In this document: positions 23,961-33,331 of the stretch, piece after piece
How the letters are laid out: each line of letters opens with the position of its first letter
How positions within the stretch are numbered: the first letter of the stretch is position 1
From: Streptococcus suis
GTDB taxonomy: Bacteria; Bacillota; Bacilli; Lactobacillales; Streptococcaceae
NCBI RefSeq assembly: GCF_024509555.1
Contig: NZ_JAMWEL010000019.1
Span: 1-44,363 of the forward strand
Direction of reading: 5' to 3'
Length of the DNA stretch: 44,363 bases
The notes under the pieces: model-generated
Told to the model about the DNA's origin: nothing
The model's database searches: none
Seen by the model: the letters and a program-made list of their open reading frames with translations, nothing else
Made by a program: the position numbers and the translations under genes

Positions 23961-25160
23961 ATGTCAGAACGTAAGTTGTTTACGTCTGAGTCAGTATCGG
24001 AAGGACATCCGGATAAGATTGCTGACCAGATTTCAGATGCTATTTTGGATGCTATTTTAGCAGAGGATCCCGATGCGCACGTAGCGGCAGAGACGGCTGT
24101 TTACACAGGTAGTGTTCATGTCTTTGGAGAGATTTCAACCACTGCCTATGTGGATATTAACCGTGTGGTACGTGATACGATTGCGGAGATTGGCTATACA
24201 AAAGGTGAGTATGGTTTTTCAGCTGAGTCGGTTGGGGTTCATCCGTCACTTGTAGAACAATCGCCAGATATTGCTCAAGGTGTCAATGAAGCCTTGGAAA
24301 CTCGTCAAGATGCTAGTCAAGATCCATTGGATTTGATTGGTGCAGGTGACCAGGGGCTCATGTTTGGTTTTGCAGTAGATGAAACGCCTGAACTAATGCC
24401 CTTGCCAATTTCACTTAGTCACAAATTGGTGCGTCGTTTGGCCGAGTTGAGAAAATCTGGTGAAATTGCTTATCTCCGTCCAGATGCTAAGTCACAGGTA
24501 ACAGTTGAATACGATGAAGACAATCAACCTGTTCGTGTGGATACAGTCGTTATTTCGACCCAGCATGATCCAGAAGTTAGCCAGGAGAAAATTCGTCAGG
24601 ATGTCATTGAACGTGTGATTAAGGAAATCATTCCAGCTCATTATCTGGATGACCAAACCAACTACTTTATCAACCCAACTGGTCGCTTTGTCATTGGCGG
24701 ACCTCAAGGGGACTCTGGTTTGACAGGTCGTAAGATTATCGTTGATACCTATGGTGGTTATTCTCGTCATGGTGGCGGTGCCTTCTCTGGTAAGGATGCG
24801 ACAAAAGTGGACCGTTCTGCATCTTATGCAGCACGTTACATTGCCAAGAATATCGTAGCAGCTGGCTTGGCTAAAAAGGCTGAAGTTCAATTGGCCTATG
24901 CTATCGGTGTTGCTCATCCAGTTTCAGTTCGCATAGACACCTTTGGCACAAGTACAGTAGCAGAGAGTGAATTGGAAGCAGCTGTTCGTCAGATTTTCGA
25001 TTTGCGCCCAGCTGGTATTATTCAAATGTTGGACCTCAAACGTCCGATTTACAAGCAAACGGCAGCCTATGGTCACATGGGTCGTACAGATATTGACTTG
25101 CCATGGGAACGCTTGGATAAAGTAGATGCTTTGCAAGCAGAACTACAAAAGATCAACTAG
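23961..25160 (+). CDS. metK: S-adenosylmethionine synthetase
   Basis: A 399-residue enzyme making SAM from methionine and ATP. Family motifs are intact: [17 protein letters not shown] (residues 13-29), the methionine-loop [12 protein letters not shown] near 126, the P-loop-like [13 protein letters not shown] near 254 and [16 protein letters not shown] near 273. GGGGG (23948-23952) lies 8 nt before ATG 23961 and is the target of the leader riboswitch. It is transcribed alone, with a terminator after it. Confidence 0.97.
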   Translation: MSERKLFTSESVSEGHPDKIADQISDAILDAILAEDPDAHVAAETAVYTGSVHVFGEISTTAYVDINRVVRDTIAEIGYTKGEYGFSAESVGVHPSLVEQSPDIAQGVNEALETRQDASQDPLDLIGAGDQGLMFGFAVDETPELMPLPISLSHKLVRRLAELRKSGEIAYLRPDAKSQVTVEYDEDNQPVRVDTVVISTQHDPEVSQEKIRQDVIERVIKEIIPAHYLDDQTNYFINPTGRFVIGGPQGDSGLTGRKIIVDTYGGYSRHGGGAFSGKDATKVDRSASYAARYIAKNIVAAGLAKKAEVQLAYAIGVAHPVSVRIDTFGTSTVAESELEAAVRQIFDLRPAGIIQMLDLKRPIYKQTAAYGHMGRTDIDLPWERLDKVDALQAELQKIN

Positions 25161-25170
25161 GAATATTTTC

Positions 25171-25201
25171 AAAACAGGAGACAAACATGCTCCTGTTTTT
25201 T
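25171..25201 (+). terminator. Terminator after metK
   Basis: AAAACAGGAG (25171-25180) pairs with CTCCTGTTTT (25190-25199), followed by TT. Confidence 0.93.
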
Positions 25202-25235
25202 GCCTATCAAATAACTAGCTTTTTACCTCCTCTTG

Positions 25236-25244
25236 TGGTAGAAT
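25236..25244 (+). promoter_or_regulatory. murA promoter (extended -10)
   Basis: TGgTAGAAT (TAGAAT at 25239-25244). Transcription should start near 25251, right at an in-frame ATG (25252). Confidence 0.55.
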
Positions 25245-25293
25245 GAAACGTATGCCTTTTTATGGGGATAATAAGAGAAAGAGAATAGTTAGT

Positions 25294-26553
25294 ATGAGAA
25301 AAATAGTTATCAATGGTGGAAAGGAGTTAAAAGGCTCGGTTACAGTTAGCGGTGCGAAGAATTCTGTAGTAGCCTTGATTCCTGCCATCATTCTTGCAGA
25401 TGGGATAGTTACTCTTGATGGGGTTCCAGCAATTTCAGATGTCGATAGTTTGATTGATATCATGGAAACAATGGGTGCGACTGTTAAGCGCGATGGTGAA
25501 TCACTTGAGATTGACCCTCGTGGCGTGAAAGATATGCCAATGCCTTTTGGTAAAATCAATAGCTTACGGGCTTCATACTATTTTTATGGCTCACTTCTTG
25601 GCCGTTTTGGTCAGGCTGTAGTTGGATTGCCAGGTGGTTGTGATTTGGGGCCACGTCCCATTGATTTGCACTTGAAAGCATTTGCTGCCATGGGTGCTGA
25701 AACTACCTATGAAGGTGAGAATATGCGCTTATCAACAAATGGTCAGCGAATCCATGGAGCGCATATTTTTATGGATGTTGTCAGTGTTGGGGCAACTATC
25801 AATACGATTCTTGCAGCTGTAAAAGCTGAAGGTCGTACGGTCATTGAAAATGCGGCGCGTGAGCCTGAAATTATTGACGTTGCTACCTTGCTAAATAATA
25901 TGGGTGCCCATATTCGTGGTGCAGGTACAGATATCATTACTATTGACGGAGTAGACAGCCTTCATGGAACCCGTCACCAAGTGATTCCAGACCGTATCGA
26001 AGCTGGAACCTATATTGCGCTTGCGGCTGCAGTTGGTAATGGTATCCGTATTGATAATGTTTTGTATGAACATATAGAAAGCTTTATCGCTAAGTTGGAA
26101 GAAATGGGCGTTCGCATGACCGTTTCTGAAGACAGTATCTTTGTTGAAAAACAAGAAAAATTGAAGGCAGTCAGCATCAAAACGTCACCATATCCAGGAT
26201 TTGCGACAGATTTGCAACAACCAATTACACCTTTATTGCTAAGAGCTGAAGGTAGTGGAACGATTACGGATACGATTTATGAGAAGCGAGTTGGACACGT
26301 ACAAGAATTAGCAAATCTTGGTGCCAAGATTTTTACTAGAAGTAATCACATTGCTTTTGAAGGTCCAAATCAATTGACAGGTGCCTCAGTCAAGGCGACA
26401 GATTTGCGAGCTGGTGCAGCAATGGTTATTGCTGGTTTAATGGCCCAAGGTCGCACAGAAATTACCAATATTGAGTTTATTTTGCGTGGCTATTCAAACA
26501 TTATTGAGAAATTGACGGAGCTTGGTGCTGATATTCAGCTGATTGAGGACTAA
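25294..26553 (+). CDS. murA: UDP-N-acetylglucosamine 1-carboxyvinyltransferase
   Basis: A 419-residue enzyme that adds enolpyruvate from PEP to UDP-GlcNAc, the first committed step of peptidoglycan synthesis and target of fosfomycin. The catalytic cysteine is present (Cys116 in [15 protein letters not shown]), so fosfomycin sensitivity is expected at this enzyme. The N-terminal KNS motif is in [13 protein letters not shown] 25294 gives the usual family N-terminus MRKIVI, with a modest AAAGAG 10 nt upstream. An in-frame ATG at 25252 would add 14 residues in a leaderless mode. Streptococci have two MurA-type enzymes; which one this is (MurA or MurZ) I cannot tell. Confidence 0.92.
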   Translation: MRKIVINGGKELKGSVTVSGAKNSVVALIPAIILADGIVTLDGVPAISDVDSLIDIMETMGATVKRDGESLEIDPRGVKDMPMPFGKINSLRASYYFYGSLLGRFGQAVVGLPGGCDLGPRPIDLHLKAFAAMGAETTYEGENMRLSTNGQRIHGAHIFMDVVSVGATINTILAAVKAEGRTVIENAAREPEIIDVATLLNNMGAHIRGAGTDIITIDGVDSLHGTRHQVIPDRIEAGTYIALAAAVGNGIRIDNVLYEHIESFIAKLEEMGVRMTVSEDSIFVEKQEKLKAVSIKTSPYPGFATDLQQPITPLLLRAEGSGTITDTIYEKRVGHVQELANLGAKIFTRSNHIAFEGPNQLTGASVKATDLRAGAAMVIAGLMAQGRTEITNIEFILRGYSNIIEKLTELGADIQLIED

Positions 26554-26584
26554 GTCGTTTCTCAAATACAATTCTTAGTTAATG

Positions 26585-26622
26585 AAAAAAAAAAACTGGG
26601 GCTGGGAGAATTTCTCAGCCCC
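26585..26622 (-). terminator. Hairpin with A11/T11 tract, terminator facing the minus strand
   Basis: GGGGCTG ... CAGCCCC (26598-26622 approximately, one bulge) is preceded on the plus strand by eleven A residues (26585-26595). Read on the minus strand this is a strong GC stem followed by T11. On the plus strand no T tract follows, so murA transcripts may read through into the GNAT gene. Confidence 0.7.
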
Positions 26623-26633
26623 TTGGGTACACT

Positions 26634-27191
26634 ATGACAATTTGGACAAGACTGGCAAAGTTTGCTTGCTTTGAAACAGAGCGGTTGTTTTTGAGACCAT
26701 TTGCTTATGAAGATGGGGATGATTTCTATGAGATTGTTGCCCATCCAGAAAATCTTCCTTTTATCTTTCCAGCCTTGAAAGATAAGAACCTGGCTCTTGC
26801 GACAATGGTTGAAAAATTTATGCGGTCACCTTTGGGAAATTGGGCCTTGATTGATCAGGCTTCAGGTCGGATGATTGGTGCGCTTTGTTTTGAAAAAATC
26901 GATGAACGACATCTTTCTGCGGAGCTCAGCTATTTCCTAAAAAAAGACTACTGGGATCAAGGGCTTATGACGGAAGCGGTGAAAAACCTGGTCTTTCTGA
27001 CCTTTTATGAAATCGGTCTGAATGAATTAACCATCATTACACATGAGGAAAATGTGGCCAGTCAGATGGTTGCCCAAAAAACAGGTTTTGTGCAAGTGGA
27101 GCAGTATCGTGGAAGTGACCGCTATAGCCATAAAATGAGAAAATACTTGAAATTTAGCTTGAAGAGGGCTGATTTCAGTTTAGAAATGTAG
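26634..27191 (+). CDS. GNAT family N-acetyltransferase (RimJ/RimL type)
   Basis: A 185-residue acetyl-CoA-dependent transferase. The N-terminal FETERLFLRPFAYEDGDDFY is typical of the RimJ/RimL subgroup; ELSYFLKKDYWDQGLMTEAV near residue 103 holds the acetyl-CoA pyrophosphate-binding loop; and ENVASQMVAQKTGFVQV near 143 is the end of the fold. The substrate is unknown. No good ribosome site precedes ATG 26634, only the stem of the hairpin upstream. It lies 10 nt before map and their translation is probably linked. Confidence 0.82.
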   Translation: MTIWTRLAKFACFETERLFLRPFAYEDGDDFYEIVAHPENLPFIFPALKDKNLALATMVEKFMRSPLGNWALIDQASGRMIGALCFEKIDERHLSAELSYFLKKDYWDQGLMTEAVKNLVFLTFYEIGLNELTIITHEENVASQMVAQKTGFVQVEQYRGSDRYSHKMRKYLKFSLKRADFSLEM

Positions 27192-27201
27192 GAGAAAATG
27201 A

Positions 27202-28062
27202 ATGATTACTATTAAGTCACAACGTGAAATTGATGCCATGAACCGAGCTGGCGATGTGCTAGCAGGTATTCATATTGGTTTGCGCGACATCATCAAACCA
27301 GGCGTTGACATGTGGGAAGTGGAAGAATATGTTCGTAAAACTTGTAAGGAGAAAAATGTCTTGCCCCTTCAAATTGGTGTTGATGGTGAGTTGATGGATT
27401 ATCCTTATGCAACTTGCTGCGGGCTAAACGATGAAGTAGCCCATGCCTTTCCACGTCACTACAAGCTTAAAGAAGGTGATTTGCTGAAAGTCGATATGGT
27501 TCTTAGTGAGCCCTTGGACAAGTCTGTTATTGATGTTTCTAAGCTAAATTTCAATGATGTCAAGGCTATGAAGAAAATCACTCAAACCTATCGTGGTGGT
27601 TGTGCAGACTCTTGTTGGGCCTATGCAGTCGGTCAGGTTTCTGAAGAAGTGCAAAACTTGATGGATGTAACCAAGGAATGTTTGTACCGCGGTATTGAGC
27701 AAGCAGTTGTTGGCAATCGTATCGGTGATATCGGTGCTGCTATTCAAGAATATGCTGAGGGTCTTGGCTATGGCGTTGTTCGTGACTTGGTGGGTCACGG
27801 CGTGGGACCAACCTTCCACGAAGAGCCAATGGTTCCCCACTACGGGACAAAAGGTCGTGGACTTCGTTTGCGTGAAGGCATGGTTTTGACTATCGAGCCA
27901 ATGATAAACACTGGTACTTGGGAAATTGACACCGATATGAAGACTGGCTGGGCTCACAAAACACTTGACGGTGGTTTGTCTTGTCAGTATGAACACCAGT
28001 TTGTCATCACAAAAGATGGCCCGGTTATTTTGACCAGTCAAGGTGAAGAGGGAAGTTATTAA
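27202..28062 (+). CDS. map: Methionine aminopeptidase type I
   Basis: A 286-residue enzyme removing N-terminal methionine from new proteins. Metal-site residues are visible: HAFPRHYKLKEGDLLKVDMV (first Asp) near residue 80, GHGVGPTFHEEPMVPHYG near 200 and TIEPMI near 235. An insert between the first Asp region and CADSCWAYAVG (about 98-133, DKSVIDVSKLNFNDVKAMKK...) matches the known streptococcal MetAP1a insert of about 27 residues. AGGAG lies 7 nt before the ATG, overlapping the GNAT stop. Confidence 0.95.
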   Translation: MITIKSQREIDAMNRAGDVLAGIHIGLRDIIKPGVDMWEVEEYVRKTCKEKNVLPLQIGVDGELMDYPYATCCGLNDEVAHAFPRHYKLKEGDLLKVDMVLSEPLDKSVIDVSKLNFNDVKAMKKITQTYRGGCADSCWAYAVGQVSEEVQNLMDVTKECLYRGIEQAVVGNRIGDIGAAIQEYAEGLGYGVVRDLVGHGVGPTFHEEPMVPHYGTKGRGLRLREGMVLTIEPMINTGTWEIDTDMKTGWAHKTLDGGLSCQYEHQFVITKDGPVILTSQGEEGSY

Positions 28063-28086
28063 TATAGCTAGAAAGAAGGAGAGGGA

Positions 28087-29010
28087 ATGAAGAAAACCAA
28101 ATTTATTGAAGGTTTGAAAACATTCTGCTCGACCTTCTTTTCATTTTATCGGAATGCGGATATCGATGTGACCAGTGTTGCGGTGGCCTATTATCTGCTC
28201 ATATCTATATTCCCGATTTTATTAACTCTTGCCAATCTATTACCTTATTTTCCATTTGATATCGACGCTATTTTGTCTGTAGTAGAGGAATTTGTACCAG
28301 ATCGGCTTTATCCGTCTGTGTCGGCATTTATGATATCTGTTTTGACTAAACCTTCTACATCCTGGTTGGGAATTTCGATTGCGACGACCCTATGGACCCT
28401 ATCTCGCAGTATGACCATTCTTCAGAAAGCCGTCAACAAGGCCTATGGAATCAATGAACACAGGGATTTTATTATTGGACACCTTATTAGTATATTTTTG
28501 GGCATTGGTCTCCAAGTCATTATTCTGCTGAGTATGACCATTCTCACTTTTGGTCAGGTGATTGTATCCTATATCAAGAAATTGTTTCAATTGGAACATA
28601 CTTGGATTGCAGGGATATTTAGCCAAACGCAATTGATCGGATTATTGGCTTTATTTACAGCCCTGAGTATGCTCTATTTTTTCCTTCCCAATGTCCGGAT
28701 AAAAAAGATTCGCTATGTTTTACCGGGTGCAAGTTTTGTCTTGCTGACCATGGTGTCGGTTGGAAAAATTTTTGCACTGTATGTGGATAACTATGCCAAC
28801 CGCTTGATGGATTTTAGGATGGTTACAGCCGTTATTTTCCTTGTTTTTATGCTTTGGTTTATTTTTATGGCTCAAGTTCTTATCATTGGAGCTATTATCA
28901 ATGCCAGTGTTCAAAGTATGCAAGTGGAGGAATTTCTTGCAAGAGATGGGGATATTGTTTCCATTTTGAATAGGATTAAGGGGAAATTTACACCAATTGA
29001 TAAAGAATGA
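28087..29010 (+). CDS. YihY/BrkB family membrane protein
   Basis: A 307-residue inner membrane protein with about six hydrophobic helices, of the YihY/virulence-factor-BrkB family (UPF0761). The family N-terminus is clear: VAYYLLISIFPILLTLANLLPYFP near residue 33, then LWTLSRSMTILQKAVNKAYG near 103. No reaction is established; roles in envelope transport have been proposed for relatives. GAAGGAGAG precedes the ATG, 24 nt after map, so it is probably in the same transcript. Confidence 0.88.
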   Translation: MKKTKFIEGLKTFCSTFFSFYRNADIDVTSVAVAYYLLISIFPILLTLANLLPYFPFDIDAILSVVEEFVPDRLYPSVSAFMISVLTKPSTSWLGISIATTLWTLSRSMTILQKAVNKAYGINEHRDFIIGHLISIFLGIGLQVIILLSMTILTFGQVIVSYIKKLFQLEHTWIAGIFSQTQLIGLLALFTALSMLYFFLPNVRIKKIRYVLPGASFVLLTMVSVGKIFALYVDNYANRLMDFRMVTAVIFLVFMLWFIFMAQVLIIGAIINASVQSMQVEEFLARDGDIVSILNRIKGKFTPIDKE

Positions 29011-29034
29011 GGGTGGAAAAACAAGTTATATATA

Positions 29035-29066
29035 AAAATGAGGTTCCGTTCGGATCCTCATTTTTT
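29035..29066. terminator. Bidirectional terminator
   Basis: AAAATGAGG (29035-29043) pairs with CCTCATTTT (29056-29064), with an inner TCC/GGA and loop GTTC. It lies at the end of the map-yihY unit and covers the last codons of the convergent gtrA gene. Confidence 0.9.
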
Positions 29067-29495
29067 GTCTTTAAAAATAAATAATTTACTCAAGAAATAG
29101 TTGAGCACGATGACCAATACCTGTGAGAAGAGTGTGGCAATGGCATTGACAAGTGTCAAATCATGTTTGACAAATTGTCCAATCAATTGTGGATAGGCTT
29201 GTACTAGCAAATAAGCTAAGAGCATGTCCAAAACCAAGGTAGAAATACGTGCTGTAGCAAACTTGATCAGACGATGTGGCCAACCCTCTCTGGCTTGTTT
29301 GAAAACGAAACGGTCGTTGGTCCAGAAGGCGAAGAGAATGGCAATAGCATTGGCCAAAAGAGTAACCAATAGAATGGAAGGGATGACTAAGAACAGTCCC
29401 ATTCGAGTGACCATATAGACAAGGGTTGCCGCCACACCTGCAATCAAATAAAGAATGACTTCGTTGTTTATGAGTTGATAAAATAGTTTTTTCAT
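29058..29495 (-). CDS. GtrA family membrane protein
   Basis: A 145-residue protein with four hydrophobic helices, the GtrA fold. Relatives are thought to help move lipid-linked sugars across the membrane for glycan or teichoic acid decoration. Typical family features are LIAGVAATLVYMVTRMGLFL, FWTNDRFVFKQAREGWPHRLIKF in the middle and VIVLNYFLSKLFIF at the end. No glycosyltransferase gene is adjacent, so its lipid-sugar partner is unknown. A TGaTAGACT box ends 7 nt before the ATG, so this message could also be leaderless, with a weak -10. Confidence 0.85.
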   Translation of the reverse strand: MKKLFYQLINNEVILYLIAGVAATLVYMVTRMGLFLVIPSILLVTLLANAIAILFAFWTNDRFVFKQAREGWPHRLIKFATARISTLVLDMLLAYLLVQAYPQLIGQFVKHDLTLVNAIATLFSQVLVIVLNYFLSKLFIFKDKK

Positions 29496-29526
29496 AAGAA
29501 ATAGTCTATCATTTTTTTGGAAAATA

Positions 29527-29535
29527 TGCTATACT
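29527..29535 (+). promoter_or_regulatory. queT promoter (extended -10)
   Basis: TGcTATACT (TATACT at 29530-29535). The stretch TATGCTATACTAGA is the same as in the metK promoter. Confidence 0.65.
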
Positions 29536-29563
29536 AGACAACGTTGTTGAATTTTCAACGACC

Positions 29564-29618
29564 CTTGGGGCTTGCTCACTTTACCCAAGCATATTACAAG
29601 CATTTTGCTAAAGGAGAA
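29564..29618 (+). ncRNA. preQ1-II riboswitch
   Basis: The sequence follows the lactobacillal preQ1-II class closely: stem CTTGGG (29564-29569) with CCCAAG (29584-29589), the conserved CATATTACAAG, a small GCA/TGC hairpin, then AAAGGAGAA. CTC-A-CTTT (29575-29582) can pair with AAAGGAG (29610-29616), giving the pseudoknot that hides the ribosome site when preQ1 is bound. An additional hairpin CGTTG/CAACG lies upstream at about 29543-29560. It controls queT at translation. Confidence 0.92.
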
Positions 29619-29623
29619 TTTTC

Positions 29624-30139
29624 ATGAATACATCTAAATGGACTGCCAGAGATTTGGCAGAGATTGCACTTGTCGCAGCTATTTATGTAGCATTGACCCT
29701 GACACCACCCTTGAATGCTATTTCCTTCGGAGCCATTCAGTTCCGCTTGTCAGAAATGCTCAATTTCTTGGCCTTTTACAACCGTAAGTATATTATTGCC
29801 GTGACCATCGGTTGTATGATTTCTAACTTGATTGGTTTCGGTGTGATTGACCTCTTTGTAGGTGGATTATCAACCCTTATCTTTGTTACACTTGGGGTTA
29901 TCCTCTTTGAAAAATACAAGAAAGACTATCTCTTCGGTGGCTTGTTTAACAAGGCATTCTTCTATTTCTCATTCTTTTTTGCAGCGACCATGTTTACAAT
30001 CGCTCTAGAATTGAAATTCTTATATGATTTGCCATTCTTCTTGACTTGGTTGACAACTGCAGGTGGAGAATTGCTGTCCCTATTGGTTGGTGCAGTAGTG
30101 ATTGATAAGTTAGCGAAAAAAATCAATTTCGAAAGATAA
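29624..30139 (+). CDS. queT: Queuosine precursor ECF transporter S-component QueT
   Basis: A 171-residue membrane protein with about five helices, the substrate-binding component of an energy-coupling factor transporter for a queuosine precursor such as preQ1. Family traits are ALVAAIYVALTLTPPLNAIS and FGAIQFRLSEMLNFLAFYN near the N-terminus. The preQ1-II riboswitch directly upstream strongly supports the substrate. It needs the shared EcfA-A'-T module encoded elsewhere. AAAGGAG, part of the riboswitch, lies 7 nt before the ATG. Confidence 0.93.
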   Translation: MNTSKWTARDLAEIALVAAIYVALTLTPPLNAISFGAIQFRLSEMLNFLAFYNRKYIIAVTIGCMISNLIGFGVIDLFVGGLSTLIFVTLGVILFEKYKKDYLFGGLFNKAFFYFSFFFAATMFTIALELKFLYDLPFFLTWLTTAGGELLSLLVGAVVIDKLAKKINFER

Positions 30140-30160
30140 GTTTTAAAGATAAATGTGAGC

Positions 30161-30183
30161 AGACACCTTCGGGTGTCTTTTTT
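30161..30183 (+). terminator. Terminator after queT
   Basis: AGACACC (30161-30167), tetraloop TTCG, GGTGTCT (30172-30178), then T residues. Confidence 0.93.
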
Positions 30184-30194
30184 CTACAAAATTT

Positions 30195-30223
30195 TTGTCA
30201 GGGCTTACAATTTAGGTTATACT
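30195..30223 (+). promoter_or_regulatory. Promoter for aldo/keto reductase gene
   Basis: -35 TTGTCA (30195-30200), 17-nt spacer, -10 TATACT (30218-30223). Both boxes are near consensus. Confidence 0.85.
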
Positions 30224-30250
30224 GGTACTAGAAAATACAGGAGGTCTTTT

Positions 30251-31093
30251 ATGAAGACATATCAATTATCAAATGGTGTTGCCATTCCAAAAATCGCCTT
30301 TGGCACCTGGCAAATTCCAGACGGCGAAGAAGCGCATCGTGCTGTTCTCTACGCTTTGGAAGCAGGTTATCGTCACATTGACACGGCACAGATTTATGGC
30401 AATGAAGCCAGTGTCGGCCAGGCCATTGCGGATAGCAGTGTGGCGCGTGAGGATATTTTCCTGACAACCAAGGTATGGAATGACAAGATTGGTGTGGAGG
30501 ACACATTGGCATCAGTTGAGGAATCCATGACCAAGCTGGGTGTAGCTTATCTGGACCTGCTCCTTATCCACTGGCCAAATCCAAAGGCCATTCGTGACGG
30601 AATCGGCTGGAAGGAACGCAATGCCCAAGTTTGGAAAGCCTTGGAAGACTTGTATCGTGCAGGTAAGGTCAAGGCTATCGGGGTGTCGAACTTTATGGAA
30701 CATCACCTGGAAGGTTTGCTTGAAACGGCTGAAATCACACCCATGGTCAACCAGATTATGTTGGCACCCGGTACTCCACAGTCAGAATTAGTAGCCTACT
30801 GCAAAGCCAAAGGCATTCTCTTGGAAGCCTATAGCCCATTTGGTACAGGAACACTTTTCCAAAGTCAAGAAGCAGCAGAACTAGCTAAAGAAGCAGGTTG
30901 CAGCGTGGCTCAGCTGGCACTGGCTTGGTCCCTAGATAAAGGTTTCCTGCCATTGCCAAAATCAACCAGCCCAGAAAATATCAAGGCCAATTTGGATATT
31001 GATGACCTAGTCATTAGTCCAGAGGCCGTAGCCCAGTTGGACAAGCTTGCAGGTGTCAAAGGGTGGTTAGACCCAGATTTGGCAGCGTTTTAA
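30251..31093 (+). CDS. Aldo/keto reductase
   Basis: A 280-residue NADPH-dependent reductase of the 2,5-diketo-D-gluconate reductase-like group. Catalytic residues are in place: Asp/Tyr in DTAQIYGNE near residue 44, Lys in TTKVWND near 75 and His in LLIHWPNP near 108. The NADPH site is represented by LPKSTSPENIKANL near 236. The physiological carbonyl substrate is unknown. ATG 30251 has AGGAGG 6 nt upstream; the longer frame from 30155 would start inside the terminator and is rejected. It is a single-gene transcript. Confidence 0.9.
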   Translation: MKTYQLSNGVAIPKIAFGTWQIPDGEEAHRAVLYALEAGYRHIDTAQIYGNEASVGQAIADSSVAREDIFLTTKVWNDKIGVEDTLASVEESMTKLGVAYLDLLLIHWPNPKAIRDGIGWKERNAQVWKALEDLYRAGKVKAIGVSNFMEHHLEGLLETAEITPMVNQIMLAPGTPQSELVAYCKAKGILLEAYSPFGTGTLFQSQEAAELAKEAGCSVAQLALAWSLDKGFLPLPKSTSPENIKANLDIDDLVISPEAVAQLDKLAGVKGWLDPDLAAF

Positions 31094-31104
31094 GAAGAAA
31101 AATG

Positions 31105-31131
31105 AAAGTATGTGTAGCTCACATGCTTTTT
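31105..31131 (+). terminator. Terminator after aldo/keto reductase gene
   Basis: AAAGTATGTG (31105-31114) pairs with CACATGCTTT (31120-31129) with one wobble, then TT. Confidence 0.88.
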
Positions 31132-31158
31132 CTATTGTGGTAATTTACAACGCTTTCA

Positions 31159-31167
31159 TGCTATAAT
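31159..31167 (+). promoter_or_regulatory. Extended -10 promoter, leaderless start
   Basis: TGcTATAAT (TATAAT at 31162-31167) ends 7 nt before ATG 31175. There is no ribosome site and no clear -35. Confidence 0.7.
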
Positions 31168-31174
31168 AGTAGCT

Positions 31175-33331
31175 ATGGAAGAAAAATATTTGAAAATTGC
31201 TCAGGAATTGGGTGTTAGTTTAAAACAGATTGATACGGTTCTCTCTTTGACGGCTGAAGGCAATACCATTCCCTTTATTGCACGTTATCGCAAGGACGTG
31301 ACGGGGAATTTAGATGAAGTAGTCATCAAGTCTATCATTGATCGGGACAAGGCCTTGACTGCTCTTGCTGAACGCAAAGCGACTGTCCTTGCCAAGATTG
31401 AAGAACAAGGAAAATTGACAGACCAGCTCCGTCAGGCTATCGAGGAAGCGGAAAAGTTGGCAGATGTGGAAGAACTCTACCTGCCTTATAAGGAAAAACG
31501 TCGGACCAAGGCAACGGTGGCGCGTGAGGCAGGGCTGTTCCCACTGGCTCGTCTGATTTTGCAGAATGTGGCTGACTTGGAAGAACAGGCTGAAGGTTTT
31601 ATCTGCGAGGGCTTTGACACTGCTCAGGCTTGTTTGGCTGGGGCTGTGGATATTTTGGTCGAAGCGATCTCAGAAGACAATAAGCTTCGGGCCTGGGTCT
31701 ACCATGAAGTGCAGACCAATTCAAGCCTTACTTCAGAGCTAAAAGATCAAGAAGCAGATGAAAAAGAAGTCTTTCAGATTTACTATGATTTTTCAGAGAA
31801 GGTGGCAAAAATGCAGGGTTATAAGACCTTGGCCATCAATCGTGGGGAGAAATTAGGCATTCTCAAGGTTTCTTTTGAACACAATGTGGATAAAATGATT
31901 CGCTTCTTTGAGCTACGTTTTCCACAGTCCAATAGCTACATCAAGGATGTCATCCAGCAGGCCATCAAGAAGAAAATTCTGCCTGCTATGGAGCGTCGGA
32001 TTCGGACAGAATTGACGGAAGAAGCAGAGGAAGGGGCTATCCAGCTCTTCTCTAAAAACCTACGTAATCTGCTTCTCGTATCTCCCCTCAAAGGCAAGGT
32101 TGTTCTTGGTTTTGACCCTGCCTTTCGGACAGGGGCTAAGCTGGCGGTTGTAGACCAGACTGGAAAACTCTTGACAACCCAGGTCATCTACCCAGTTGAG
32201 CCGGCTGGTCAGCGCCAAATTGCCCAGGCCAAGAAAGACTTGGCAGACTTGATTGGGCAATACCAAGTGGAAATCATTGCTATCGGAAATGGGACGGCCA
32301 GCCGTGAATCGGAGGCTTTCGTCGCTGATTTGCTCAAGGATTTCCCGGAAGTTTCTTACGTTATTGTCAATGAAAGCGGAGCTTCTGTTTATTCAGCTTC
32401 TGAACTGGCACGATATGAGTTTCCAGACCTACCTGTCGAAAAACGCTCTGCCATTTCCATCGCCCGCCGTCTGCAAGACCCTCTGGCTGAGCTGGTCAAA
32501 ATCGATCCCAAGTCTATCGGTGTCGGCCAGTACCAGCACGATGTCAACCAGAAGTCTCTGTCTGAAAGTCTGGACTTTGTGGTTGATACGGTGGTCAACC
32601 AGGTCGGTGTCAATGTCAATACGGCCAGTCCTGCCCTTTTGGCTCACGTTGCTGGTCTTAACAAGACCATTTCGGAGAACATTGTCAAGTACCGTGAGGA
32701 AAATGGTGCTCTGACCTCTCGTCAGCAACTTAAAAAGGTGCCTCGTCTGGGTGACAAGGCCTTTGAGCAGGCAGCTGGTTTCTTGCGAATTCCTGATGCG
32801 ACTAACTTTTTGGACAATACTGGCGTGCACCCTGAGTCTTACAAGGCTGTGGAAAACCTGTTAGAACTTCTAGCTATTGACCACTTAGATGAGGCTGCGC
32901 AGGAAAAATTAAAGCAGGTGGCTATCGCGGATACGGCAGAAAGAATCGGTGTCGGTCAAGAAACCTTGAAGGACATCATCGCAGACTTGCTTAAACCTGG
33001 TCGTGATTTACGGGATGACTTTGAAGCACCAGTCCTTCGTCAAGATGTCTTGGATGTCAAGGACCTGGTAGTCGGACAGGAATTGCAAGGTACGGTCCGC
33101 AATATTGTGGACTTTGGAGCCTTTGTGGATATCGGTGTCCATGAGGATGGTCTGGTCCACATTTCACGCATGGTCAAGCGCAAACGGGATAAGAATGGAC
33201 GCCAACAAGCCTTGCCTCATCCAAGTGAAGTTCTCGCAGTTGGGGAAATTGTAACCGTCTGGGTGGTCGAAGTGGACATCAAACGCAACCGTATCGGTCT
33301 TAGCCTTTTGAAGCCAAATGGATCTGAATAA
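31175..33331 (+). CDS. tex: Tex family RNA-binding transcription accessory protein
   Basis: A 718-residue cytosolic nucleic-acid-binding protein related to eukaryotic Spt6. Domains in order are an N-terminal helical region, a YqgF/RNase-H-like domain ([20 protein letters not shown] near residue 312), a helix-hairpin-helix pair ([17 protein letters not shown] near 478), and a C-terminal S1 domain ([16 protein letters not shown], near 636). In pneumococcus and Bordetella Tex affects transcription and toxin expression. The message appears leaderless. Its last 14 nt overlap the sprT-like gene. Confidence 0.93.
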   Translation: MEEKYLKIAQELGVSLKQIDTVLSLTAEGNTIPFIARYRKDVTGNLDEVVIKSIIDRDKALTALAERKATVLAKIEEQGKLTDQLRQAIEEAEKLADVEELYLPYKEKRRTKATVAREAGLFPLARLILQNVADLEEQAEGFICEGFDTAQACLAGAVDILVEAISEDNKLRAWVYHEVQTNSSLTSELKDQEADEKEVFQIYYDFSEKVAKMQGYKTLAINRGEKLGILKVSFEHNVDKMIRFFELRFPQSNSYIKDVIQQAIKKKILPAMERRIRTELTEEAEEGAIQLFSKNLRNLLLVSPLKGKVVLGFDPAFRTGAKLAVVDQTGKLLTTQVIYPVEPAGQRQIAQAKKDLADLIGQYQVEIIAIGNGTASRESEAFVADLLKDFPEVSYVIVNESGASVYSASELARYEFPDLPVEKRSAISIARRLQDPLAELVKIDPKSIGVGQYQHDVNQKSLSESLDFVVDTVVNQVGVNVNTASPALLAHVAGLNKTISENIVKYREENGALTSRQQLKKVPRLGDKAFEQAAGFLRIPDATNFLDNTGVHPESYKAVENLLELLAIDHLDEAAQEKLKQVAIADTAERIGVGQETLKDIIADLLKPGRDLRDDFEAPVLRQDVLDVKDLVVGQELQGTVRNIVDFGAFVDIGVHEDGLVHISRMVKRKRDKNGRQQALPHPSEVLAVGEIVTVWVVEVDIKRNRIGLSLLKPNGSE

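Noticed and set aside
24492..24917. 141-codon minus-strand frame inside metK
   Set aside because: Shadow of a highly conserved gene; no start signals and no recognisable protein features.
27544..28041. 165-codon minus-strand frame inside map
   Set aside because: Shadow of the map coding sequence; the opposite strand encodes all catalytic motifs.
30155..30250. N-terminal 32-residue extension of the aldo/keto reductase
   Set aside because: It would start within the queT terminator, upstream of a near-consensus promoter; AGGAGG before ATG 30251 marks the true start.
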